From: an uncultured Capnocytophaga sp.
Lineage (GTDB): Bacteria > Bacteroidota > Bacteroidia > Flavobacteriales > Flavobacteriaceae
DNA: 9,164 nucleotides
Assembly (NCBI GenBank): GCA_915070235.1
Contig: CAJZFM010000067.1
Coordinates: forward strand, 1-9,164
Reading direction: 5' to 3'
Made by a program: the position numbers and the translations under genes. Below the pieces are notes generated by a model. That model was not told the origin of the DNA and made no database searches. It saw nothing but the letters and a program-made list of their open reading frames with translations. Shown one piece after another: positions 1-5,515 of the stretch. The stretch's first letter is position 1, and each line of letters opens with the position of its first letter.

Positions 1-4
1 ATAG

Positions 5-33
5 AAAATCTGTGAAATCCGTGAAAATCTGTG
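5..33. repeat. Three-copy 9-10 bp tandem repeat at the left edge
   Basis: The unit AAAATCTGTG occurs at 5-14 and 24-33, with a one-base-shorter variant AAATCCGTG between them (15-23). It lies in non-coding sequence and may continue to the left of the window. Similar 'aaatctgtg/aaatccgtg' strings are, from memory, common between genes in Bacteroidetes genomes; that is recollection, not a search. No function can be assigned. Confidence 0.6.
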
Positions 34-85
34 GGAGCTTTCGTTATATCGAACTTACATTAAACTAATATCACCCCCTGCTGCC

Positions 86-102
86 GCGAGTCACATACTC
101 GC
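86..102. repeat. Small inverted repeat GCGAGT-N5-ACTCGC
   Basis: Two perfect 6-base arms (86-91 and 97-102) are separated by CACAT. The stem is GC-rich compared with its AT-rich surroundings. It could be the hairpin of a terminator for a gene left of the window, although no T-run follows, or part of a dispersed intergenic repeat. The rest of the 181-bp leader holds no open frame that I would call a gene. Confidence 0.4.
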
Positions 103-122
103 TTCCAAGTATTCAGCGACTT

Positions 123-159
123 TAGCTCATGCCTATCAAAAAAAGAGCTTGTAGCTCAT
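123..159. repeat. Direct repeat TAGCTCAT plus short hairpin
   Basis: TAGCTCAT occurs at 123-130 and again at 152-159. The second copy overlaps a perfect five-base hairpin, GAGCT-TGT-AGCTC (145-157), lying 25 bases before the start of the first ABC gene. If transcribed, the hairpin would fall in the 5' untranslated region. No TAnnTTTG promoter element is visible in positions 1-181, so the ABC cassette may be transcribed from further upstream. Confidence 0.4.
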
Positions 160-160
160 A

Positions 161-176
161 ACCAAATCACCAAATC
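161..176. repeat. Tandem 8-mer ACCAAATC x2 before a start codon
   Basis: Two perfect adjacent copies of ACCAAATC end five bases (AAAAG) before the ATG at 182. There is no Shine-Dalgarno sequence, as is usual in Bacteroidetes. It belongs to the set of short A-rich tandem repeats seen immediately before four starts in this window. Confidence 0.6.
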
Positions 177-181
177 AAAAG

Positions 182-1087
182 ATGACAAGTATAAATATCC
201 AAAACCTCAGCAAGGCCTACGGTGATACTAAGGCCGTACAGCACCTTTCCTTAGAAGTCAAGAAAGGGGAGCTTTTCGGGCTGATTGGCCCTGATGGGGC
301 AGGCAAAACCACGGTCTTCCGTATGCTCACCACGCTCCTGCTACCCGACGAAGGAAGCGCCACGCTGGAGGGGCTTGATATTGTAAAGGATTACAAAGAA
401 ATCCGCAAGATCGTAGGCTATATGCCGGGGCGATTCTCCCTCTACCAAGACCTTAGCGTGGAGGAAAACCTCAATTTCTTCGCTACTGTCTTTGGCACCA
501 CCATTGCCGAGAATTACGACCTTATCAAGGATATTTATGAGCAGATAAAGCCCTTTAGTGCGCGTCGTGCGGGCAAACTCTCTGGGGGAATGAAACAGAA
601 GTTAGCCCTCTGTTGTGCGCTCATTCACAAGCCTAAAGTCCTTTTGTTAGACGAGCCTACCACAGGGGTAGATGTGGTCTCTCGTAAAGAGTTCTGGCAG
701 ATGCTCGCCAAACTGAAAGCGCAGGGTATCAGTATACTGGTTTCCACCCCTTATATGGACGAGGCCAGCCTGTGCGACCGTATTGCCCTTATACAAAGCG
801 GTAAAATTCTCTCCACCAGTACCCCCCAGCAGATCGTCAGTAACTTTGGTCAAACCCTCTATGCGGCAAGCACCCCTGATATTTACACATTGCTCCAGCA
901 TCTGCGTACTTGCCCCGAAATAGATAGCTGTTATCCCTTTGGTGAATACTTACATATCACCTTAAAGCAAGCAACAGATCCGCTCCAATTAGAGCAACAA
1001 CTGAAAACCACCTTTCCACACCTTGAGTGGAAAATGATTACCCCCACCATTGAGGATAGTTTTATACGATTAATGGAACAACCTTAA
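182..1087 (+). CDS. ABC-2 exporter ATPase, first subunit (YbhF N-half-like)
   Basis: Cytoplasmic ATP-binding subunit of an ABC-2 type exporter, 301 residues, corresponding to the first ATPase half of E. coli YbhF. Visible motifs are Walker A GPDGAGKTT (residues 36-44, Lys42), signature LSGGM (133-137), Walker B VLLLDE (153-158, Glu158) and D-loop GVD (162-164). Two normally conserved catalytic contacts are missing. The Q-loop position is Gly83 (GYMPGRF, against GYMSQKF in the next gene), and the H-loop His is Pro190 (STPYMDEA). The roughly 70 residues after about 230 resemble the C-terminal extension common in DrrA/CcmA-type ATPases. It is the first gene of four: the next starts 16 bp downstream and two permeases follow. 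The substrate cannot be read from sequence; YbhF-type systems are linked to drug or cation export. The ATG at 182 gives the normal N-terminus, with beta-strand 1 starting at residue 3. Family call is firm, substrate unknown. Confidence 0.93.
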   Translation: MTSINIQNLSKAYGDTKAVQHLSLEVKKGELFGLIGPDGAGKTTVFRMLTTLLLPDEGSATLEGLDIVKDYKEIRKIVGYMPGRFSLYQDLSVEENLNFFATVFGTTIAENYDLIKDIYEQIKPFSARRAGKLSGGMKQKLALCCALIHKPKVLLLDEPTTGVDVVSRKEFWQMLAKLKAQGISILVSTPYMDEASLCDRIALIQSGKILSTSTPQQIVSNFGQTLYAASTPDIYTLLQHLRTCPEIDSCYPFGEYLHITLKQATDPLQLEQQLKTTFPHLEWKMITPTIEDSFIRLMEQP

Positions 1088-1099
1088 CTCAAAACTCAA
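1086..1099. repeat. Tandem 7-mer AACTCAA x2 before a GTG start
   Basis: Two perfect copies of AACTCAA (1086-1092 and 1093-1099) fill almost the whole 16-bp gap between the two ATPase genes. The first copy overlaps the stop codon (TAA, 1085-1087). The GTG start of the next gene follows at 1104. Confidence 0.6.
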
Positions 1100-1103
1100 A
1101 ATT

Positions 1104-1838
1104 GTGAACGCAATAGAATGTACCCACTTAACAAAGCAATTCGGCGATTTCAAAGCCGTCAATGACATCTCTCTATCGGTGAGGAAAGGCGAAATCTTCG
1201 GCTTTCTCGGCGCCAATGGCGCGGGGAAGACCACCGCCATACGTATCTTCTGTGGGCTTTCCTACCCCACTTCGGGAGAAGCACGTGTAGCTGGCTTTGA
1301 TGTGTATCGGCAGCAAGAGCAGATCAAAAAGCACATTGGCTATATGAGCCAAAAGTTTTCGTTGTATGACAACCTCACCGTGCAGGAAAACATTACCTTC
1401 TACGGGGGCGTATATGGACTGAGCCGCAAGCAGATCAAGCCCCGCCGAGAACAACTCATCGAGACCCTCGGTCTTGAGCAGGAAGCCAACAAACTTGTAG
1501 GATCATTACCACTGGGATGGAAACAGAAATTGGCCTTCTCAGTAGCTATCTTTCACCGCCCTGAAATAGTCTTCTTGGACGAGCCTACAGGGGGTGTAGA
1601 TCCTATAACCCGACGTCAGTTCTGGGATATGATATATGAGGCCTCCGCACAGGGCATCACCGTATTCGTCACCACCCACTATATGGACGAAGCCGAGTAC
1701 TGCCACCGCATCAGCATCATGGTAGATGGCAGGGTAGAGGCCATGGATAGTCCGACTCAACTCAAAAAACAATTCAACACCCATTCCATGGATGAGGTCT
1801 TCTATGCCCTTGCCCGCAATGCCAAACGTAGTGAATAA
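1104..1838 (+). CDS. ABC-2 exporter ATPase, second subunit (YbhF C-half-like)
   Basis: Second ATP-binding subunit, 244 residues, aligning residue for residue with the first ATPase over the first 100 positions. Walker A is GANGAGKTT (36-44), the Q-loop Gln is present (Gln83), Walker B is IVFLDE (155-160, Glu160), the D-loop is GVD (164-166) and the H-loop His is present (His192, TTHYMDEA). The signature is not LSGGQ but LPLGW (135-139), a variant I recall as usual for the second half of YbhF-type proteins. It is thus complementary to the first subunit, which fits an obligate heterodimer. The start is GTG at 1104, chosen because it gives an N-terminus (MNAIECTHLTKQFGD) matching the paralogue. 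Only 2 bp separate its stop from the first permease, so the genes are almost certainly co-transcribed and may be translationally coupled. Confidence 0.93.
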   Translation: MNAIECTHLTKQFGDFKAVNDISLSVRKGEIFGFLGANGAGKTTAIRIFCGLSYPTSGEARVAGFDVYRQQEQIKKHIGYMSQKFSLYDNLTVQENITFYGGVYGLSRKQIKPRREQLIETLGLEQEANKLVGSLPLGWKQKLAFSVAIFHRPEIVFLDEPTGGVDPITRRQFWDMIYEASAQGITVFVTTHYMDEAEYCHRISIMVDGRVEAMDSPTQLKKQFNTHSMDEVFYALARNAKRSE

Positions 1839-1840
1839 CC

Positions 1841-2947
1841 ATGAAACAACTCATAGCCTTTATCCGCAAGGAATTCTATCATGTATTCCGTGACCGCCGT
1901 ACGCTACTGATCCTCTTTGGGATTCCTATAGCGCAGATTGTCCTTTTCGGCCAAGCTCTCAGCAGCGAGGTGAAGAATATCGGTATTGCTGTCCTTGACC
2001 AAGCACACAACACCTATACCGATGCTCTTACGCAACGCTTGCAGGCAAGTACATATTTCAAAGTGAAAGACCCACTACTGAGTTACAAAGAGGTAGAAGA
2101 CCAATTCAGGCGTGGAACTATAAAAGCAGCCCTTATATTCCCCCCTGATTTCGGTCGTGATCTCTATACACCCAAAGGCACCACCCTACAACTCATCACC
2201 GATGGTAGCGACCCCAATACCGCCAAAACGGTAGAGAACTACCTCTCTGCTATGGTGTCCAGCTACCAGCAAGAACTGAACCCTACCCTGCGGCTACCTT
2301 ACCAGATAACGGTAGAAAACCGTATGTTGTACAACCTAGAGCAAAATGGCTCTATGAACTTTGTCCCAGGGGTGATTGCGCTCGTTTTTATGATTGTCAG
2401 CACCGCCTTGACCTCCGTAGCAGTCGTTCGCGAAAAGGAGTTAGGCACTATGGAGATCCTTCTGGTATCGCCTTTCAATCCCTTGAAAATACTCGTAGCC
2501 AAAGCCGTCCCCTACCTTATTCTCTCGCTGATCAACTTTACCGTGATTCTCCTGCTCTCGGTCTATATGCTCGATGTCCCGATACGGGGTAATCTGCTGT
2601 TACTTTATGCGGAAAGTACCTTGTTCATCATCATCTGTTTGTCCTTGGGGCTACTGATTTCCACCAGTACTTCCTCACAACAAACCGCCATGCTCATCGC
2701 CATGATGGGAATGATGTTGCCTACAGCTTTCTTTACAGGCTTTATGTTCCCCATAGAGAACATGCCACTTGTCTTTCAGGGTATATCCAAGATTTTCCCC
2801 TCAAGCTATTACTATAGCATTGTAAAGAAAGTCATGCTCAAGGGGTTGGATTTCAGTTATATATGGAAAGAAACCTTAGTGCTCATCACTATGGCTGTGG
2901 TGTTTTTAAGCCTTGCCATGAAGAAGTTTAAAATACGATTGGAATAA
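1841..2947 (+). CDS. ABC-2 type permease (YbhS-like)
   Basis: Inner-membrane permease, 368 residues, the normal length for the ABC-2 family with a large extracytoplasmic loop. A first membrane segment lies at about 20-40, then a soluble stretch of roughly 130 residues outside the membrane, then about five hydrophobic segments from about 174 to the C-terminus. The hallmark cytoplasmic motif VVREKELGTMEILLVSPF follows the second segment; this is the coupling region that contacts the ATPases in ABC-2 exporters. The start lies 2 bp after the preceding ATPase stop. It most likely pairs with the permease at 3001-4119 as a heterodimer, like YbhS with YbhR. The specific YbhS or YbhR assignment is by gene order only. 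Confidence 0.92.
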   Translation: MKQLIAFIRKEFYHVFRDRRTLLILFGIPIAQIVLFGQALSSEVKNIGIAVLDQAHNTYTDALTQRLQASTYFKVKDPLLSYKEVEDQFRRGTIKAALIFPPDFGRDLYTPKGTTLQLITDGSDPNTAKTVENYLSAMVSSYQQELNPTLRLPYQITVENRMLYNLEQNGSMNFVPGVIALVFMIVSTALTSVAVVREKELGTMEILLVSPFNPLKILVAKAVPYLILSLINFTVILLLSVYMLDVPIRGNLLLLYAESTLFIIICLSLGLLISTSTSSQQTAMLIAMMGMMLPTAFFTGFMFPIENMPLVFQGISKIFPSSYYYSIVKKVMLKGLDFSYIWKETLVLITMAVVFLSLAMKKFKIRLE

Positions 2948-2970
2948 AAAAGTGGTTAGAATCAACCCTT

Positions 2971-2998
2971 TAATCACTAATCACTAACAACTGACAAC
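2971..2998. repeat. Four-copy degenerate 7-bp tandem repeat before a start codon
   Basis: The bases 2971-2998 read as four consecutive heptamers, TAATCAC, TAATCAC, TAACAAC and TGACAAC, followed by TA and then the ATG at 3001. It is the longest member of the start-adjacent repeat set in this window and makes up more than half of the 53-bp gap between the two permease genes. It is A/C-rich on the coding strand with almost no G, so the mRNA there should be unstructured. Confidence 0.65.
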
Positions 2999-3000
2999 TA

Positions 3001-4119
3001 ATGAAAACCTTATCATTCATACTCCAAAAAGAATTCAAACAGATATTCCGAGATAAGACCATCTTGGCAATGATGTTTGTTGCCCCTATGATGCAGCTGA
3101 TTATACTGCCTTTGGTGGCCAATTTTGATGTAAAGAACATCAACCTCGTCTATGTGGATCACGACCAAAGTCCTTATTCCCAGCAGCTAATACAGAAGAT
3201 TACCTCCTCTGGGTACTTTCGCCTTGTAGATGCTCCTTTCTCTTACAAAGAGGGGCTTGCCCTAATAGAAGACGGTAAGGCTGATGTCGTTTTGGAAGTA
3301 CCAGACGGCTTTGAGCGTAACTTGGTACGTGAAGGAAAACAAGCGCTCGGTCTTTCTATTGATGCCATCAACGGCAGTAAGTCGTCCTTAGGGGGCGCCT
3401 ATTTACTCTCGGTAATACGTGAGTTCAACGCTGAGTTGGACGTAAATATAAAGGCTCCCCAACGCATAGGTACTGTAGCCAAGCTCAATGTGGCTACGAC
3501 TCATTGGTACAATCCGCATCTGCAATATACACGCTATATCGTCCCAGGGATTCTGGCGATCTTACTGACTATTATCGGGGGATTTCTCTCTGCGCTCAAT
3601 GTGGTAAGAGAAAAGGAAATCGGCACCATTGAGCAAATCAATGTAACCCCTATCAAGAAGTGGCAATTTATACTTGGTAAGCTCATACCTTTTTTGGTCG
3701 TAGGTTTAATCCTCTTTACTTTGGGGCTTACAGTGATGTATGTAGTATATGGCATCTTCCCCGCAGGCAGTTTGCTTACCTTATATGTCTTTGCTGCTAT
3801 GTATCTCATTGCGATTCTGGGCTTTGGGCTTTTGGTTTCCACCTATGCCGATTCGCAGTTACAAGCCATGTTCATAGCCTACTTCTTTATCATGATTTTC
3901 CTTCTCATGAGTGGTTTCTTAACAAGTGTAGATAGCATGCCCACATGGAGCAGAGAGGTAAGCAATGCCATTCCTATAACCCATTTTGTCAATGCTATCC
4001 GCTTAATTGTGCTCAAGGGTAGTAGTTTTTTGCAGCTCAGCACAGAGTTTCTGTACCTTGTAGGCTTTGCCGTACTACTGAATAGCTGGGCTGTTTGGAA
4101 TTATAGAAAAACAAGTTAG
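3001..4119 (+). CDS. ABC-2 type permease (YbhR-like)
   Basis: Second inner-membrane permease, 372 residues, with the same layout as its neighbour: one membrane segment at about 22-40, an extracytoplasmic stretch to about 175, then about five hydrophobic segments. The family motif VVREKEIGTIEQINVTP follows the second membrane segment, as VVREKELGTMEILLVSP does in the gene before; the two are clearly paralogous. Expected to complete a complex of two ATPases plus two permeases. A 53-bp gap with tandem repeats precedes the ATG, and no TAnnTTTG element is visible there, so it is probably on the same transcript. It is followed by a hairpin and a convergent gene, so this is the end of the cassette. 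Confidence 0.92.
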   Translation: MKTLSFILQKEFKQIFRDKTILAMMFVAPMMQLIILPLVANFDVKNINLVYVDHDQSPYSQQLIQKITSSGYFRLVDAPFSYKEGLALIEDGKADVVLEVPDGFERNLVREGKQALGLSIDAINGSKSSLGGAYLLSVIREFNAELDVNIKAPQRIGTVAKLNVATTHWYNPHLQYTRYIVPGILAILLTIIGGFLSALNVVREKEIGTIEQINVTPIKKWQFILGKLIPFLVVGLILFTLGLTVMYVVYGIFPAGSLLTLYVFAAMYLIAILGFGLLVSTYADSQLQAMFIAYFFIMIFLLMSGFLTSVDSMPTWSREVSNAIPITHFVNAIRLIVLKGSSFLQLSTEFLYLVGFAVLLNSWAVWNYRKTS

Positions 4120-4126
4120 AAGTAGG

Positions 4127-4144
4127 GGCGAATAGCAATTCGCC
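4127..4144. terminator. Convergent intergenic hairpin GGCGAAT-AGCA-ATTCGCC
   Basis: Perfect 7-base arms (4127-4133 and 4138-4144) with a four-base loop, extendable by a G-T pair. It lies in the 58-bp gap between two convergent genes, so it is well placed to stop transcription from either side. No T-run follows on either strand, so it is not a classical intrinsic terminator. The flanking sequence (AGTAGGGGCGAAT...) resembles a dispersed palindromic intergenic element that I recall from other genomes. Terminator function is inference; the inverted repeat is directly visible. Confidence 0.5.
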
Positions 4145-4175
4145 TAATTGTAAGCGGAAGGATAGCAACCATATT

Positions 4176-4189
4176 TGTCACTTGTCACT
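4176..4189. repeat. Tandem 7-mer TGTCACT x2 spanning a stop codon
   Basis: Two perfect copies of TGTCACT, followed by AATC, sit across the 3' end of the minus-strand gene. The stop codon (TGA, complement of 4178-4180) lies within the first copy, and the last codons (Ser-Asp-Lys) lie across the junction. TCACTAATC is shared with the repeat at 2971-2998 (at 2974-2982 and 4185-4193). Confidence 0.5.
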
Positions 4190-4978
4190 AATCTTGATTC
4201 CTTTAATACCATATCTCACTCCCAAGTTCATATCCATTTTCTTAAAAGTTCTATCCTTGAATTTGTAGCCACCACTGAGATTCCCTCCAAGGATAAAGTG
4301 TCCATCACCTGATCCCTCTACAGTACGAAGCCCTACCCAGATACGTCCTTTGGGAAGTACCACTTGTAGCTCTTGAATGATTTTTTGCTTTTGATTATTC
4401 TGAGGGATACTAAGGTATATGGGCTTCTCCACAAGCGGTGTAAGCGTACCATCGTCCTCTATCTTAAGGATTTGCAAGCGCAGTACAAGGTTAGGCATGG
4501 TATTCTCCAAGACGGGCAGCTCAAATTCCTTGGCCAAATAGGTGTCTTTCAGTTCTATGATGTTACCCATTTCTACCTCACTGAGTACGTTTTGACCAGC
4601 ATAATACATCTCACCTACATAAGTGCCTTTACCCTTGATAGTTTGTAGTTTAGGCTTCTTTTGGCTTACCGTGAAGGACGGTAATTCAAAGACATGTTCT
4701 ACAAGGACAACCTTCGGATCTCGCTGTAAGTCTTTGACCGCAAAGGCTCTTCGGTAATAATTCAGATGAGAAAAGTAGATACTATCTTTTGGGGCAACTC
4801 CTGTAAGGTCTATTTGGTACTGCCCTTTGCTATTACTGACGGTACCTTTCCCTTTGCCCACTACCCCTATATTTACATAGGGAACACTTAAGCCCAAGCT
4901 ATCTGTTATACGTCCAGAGAGCACCTCCTGTGCCCCAGCAACTAAGGGAAAACATAAAAGAAAAATAAGTTTTTTCAT
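4178..4978 (-). CDS. Exported protein with CarboxypepD_reg-like domain
   Basis: A 266-residue protein with a clear Sec signal peptide: MKK, a hydrophobic core, and a likely cleavage after AGA (about residue 17). The mature N-terminus (about 20-95) has the pattern of a carboxypeptidase-regulatory-like beta-sandwich: GRITD...G..VPYVNIGVVGKGKGTVSNSKGQY. This is the fold that also begins many SusC/TonB-dependent receptors, but here there is no barrel. The remaining 170 residues (about 97-266) are beta-rich and I do not recognise them. There is no lipobox Cys, so the product is probably periplasmic or released. Convergent with the ABC-2 exporter and divergent from the DUF1016 remnant, it appears to be a single-gene unit. 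The function is unknown; such small proteins in Bacteroidetes are generally annotated only by the domain. Confidence 0.85.
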   Translation of the reverse strand: MKKLIFLLCFPLVAGAQEVLSGRITDSLGLSVPYVNIGVVGKGKGTVSNSKGQYQIDLTGVAPKDSIYFSHLNYYRRAFAVKDLQRDPKVVLVEHVFELPSFTVSQKKPKLQTIKGKGTYVGEMYYAGQNVLSEVEMGNIIELKDTYLAKEFELPVLENTMPNLVLRLQILKIEDDGTLTPLVEKPIYLSIPQNNQKQKIIQELQVVLPKGRIWVGLRTVEGSGDGHFILGGNLSGGYKFKDRTFKKMDMNLGVRYGIKGIKISDK

Positions 4979-5007
4979 ATAAAAATCGGTTTTTGAAAAT
5001 CAATAGG

Positions 5008-5015
5008 CAAAGATA
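5008..5015 (-). promoter_or_regulatory. Candidate -7 element for the minus-strand gene
   Basis: On the minus strand these bases read TATCTTTG, a match to the Bacteroidetes -7 consensus TAnnTTTG, about 30 bp before the ATG of the carboxypeptidase-regulatory-like protein. I found no convincing TTG at the expected 19-21 bp upstream, so only the -7 half is supported. Confidence 0.45.
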
Positions 5016-5027
5016 GTAAAAAAATTG

Positions 5028-5057
5028 TTGTCATTTATCATTTTTTGATTATCTTTG
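5028..5057 (+). promoter_or_regulatory. Bacteroidetes-type promoter (TTG-N19-TATCTTTG)
   Basis: TTG at 5028-5030 and TATCTTTG at 5050-5057 are separated by 19 bp, matching the housekeeping Bacteroidetes promoter (TTTG, 19-21 bp, TAnnTTTG). Transcription would start about 7 bases downstream, leaving a short leader of roughly 15 bases before the ATG at 5078. No other such element is visible before the DUF4836, ATPase and FtsX genes, so this may be the promoter of the whole four-gene run. It faces away from the minus-strand -7 element; the two are about 35 bp apart. Confidence 0.7.
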
Positions 5058-5077
5058 TACCTGTATAATTCATAACC

Positions 5078-5467
5078 ATGGAAACCTTACAAAGGTGCAT
5101 CACTGACATTAAGCAAATACTCCTTCAAGCACAACAAAAGGCCTACCAAGCCACTGCTTTTGCAATAATTGAAGGATTTTGGAGGATAGGAAGGCGTATT
5201 GTGGAAGAGGAACAGCAAGGGAGTATCCATGCTAACTATGGGGAGCAAGTGATCTCACAACTCTCAAAAGAATTAGGAAAAGGGTTTAGCGAAAGAACAC
5301 TACGAGATTATCGTAGATTTTATCTTCTTTTTCCTGATCAAGATAATTTGGCACACATGTGTGCCAAATTGACGTGGTCTCATATTCGCTTGATAATGAG
5401 AGTAGAAAGCAATACAGAAGAACTTATTGCTGAAATAGAACGTGAAAAACAGATTTTAAGACTTTAA
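5078..5467 (+). CDS. DUF1016 N-terminal domain protein, internally deleted YhcG-type nuclease
   Basis: A 129-residue protein. Residues 1-109 match the N-terminal domain of the DUF1016/YhcG family: the stretch GFWRIGRRIVEEEQQG (33-48), then YGEQVISQLSKELGKGFS (54-71), and KLTWSHIRLIMRV (97-109). Family members are typically about 340-380 residues, with a C-terminal PDDEXK nuclease domain. Here the sequence runs from ..IRLIMRVES directly into NTEELIAEIEREKQILRL. That closely resembles the last residues of full-length members (a TEEEL..EIEREK type tail), so the middle, including the whole nuclease domain, appears lost in frame near base 5405-5414. It cannot be an active PDDEXK enzyme. Base composition is more AT-rich than its neighbours (18 G/C of 60 in 5401-5460, against 30 of 60 in 5701-5760), which fits a horizontally acquired gene. 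It follows the best promoter in the window. The product could be a stable DNA-binding or partner-binding fragment, or simply decay; the frame is open. Confidence 0.75.
   Translation: METLQRCITDIKQILLQAQQKAYQATAFAIIEGFWRIGRRIVEEEQQGSIHANYGEQVISQLSKELGKGFSERTLRDYRRFYLLFPDQDNLAHMCAKLTWSHIRLIMRVESNTEELIAEIEREKQILRL
5345..5370. repeat. Perfect 26-bp palindrome inside the DUF1016 remnant
   Basis: The left half AATTTGGCACACA is followed directly by its exact reverse complement, with no spacer. It occupies codons 90-97 and part of 98 (Asn-Leu-Ala-His-Met-Cys-Ala-Lys-Leu). As DNA it could be a dimer-binding site or form a cruciform; as RNA it would form a long hairpin within the message. Confidence 0.9.
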
Positions 5468-5494
5468 AGACAGAAACACAATGGCAGTGAATAC

Positions 5495-5514
5495 AAACCT
5501 AAAACTCAAAACCT
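5495..5514. repeat. A-rich 7-bp repeat before the DUF4836 start
   Basis: The bases 5495-5514 read AAACCT, AAAACTC, AAAACCT: a degenerate heptamer repeat ending one base before the ATG at 5516. It resembles the repeat at 1086-1099 (both contain ACTCAAAA). Confidence 0.5.
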
Positions 5515-5515
5515 T

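Noticed and set aside
1..35. Possible CRISPR-like array at the left edge
   Set aside because: Units are 9-10 bp and directly adjacent, with no unique spacers.
182..1838. Possibility that the two ATPase genes are a frameshifted fused YbhF
   Set aside because: The second gene has its own complete N-terminus aligning with that of the first, and the first ends in a full C-terminal extension with a clean stop; separate genes explain this better.
3534..3842. Open frame of 102 codons on the minus strand inside the second permease
   Set aside because: It is antisense to hydrophobic helices and the conserved VVREKEIGT motif; no independent support.
4373..4648. Open frame of 91 codons on the plus strand antisense to the carboxypeptidase-regulatory-like gene
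   Set aside because: The minus strand has a signal peptide, domain pattern and a promoter element; this frame has none.
5078..5467. Reading the short DUF1016 gene as an antitoxin or restriction-modification specificity subunit
   Set aside because: The motifs match the DUF1016/YhcG N-terminal domain, and no toxin, methylase or hsd gene lies next to it.
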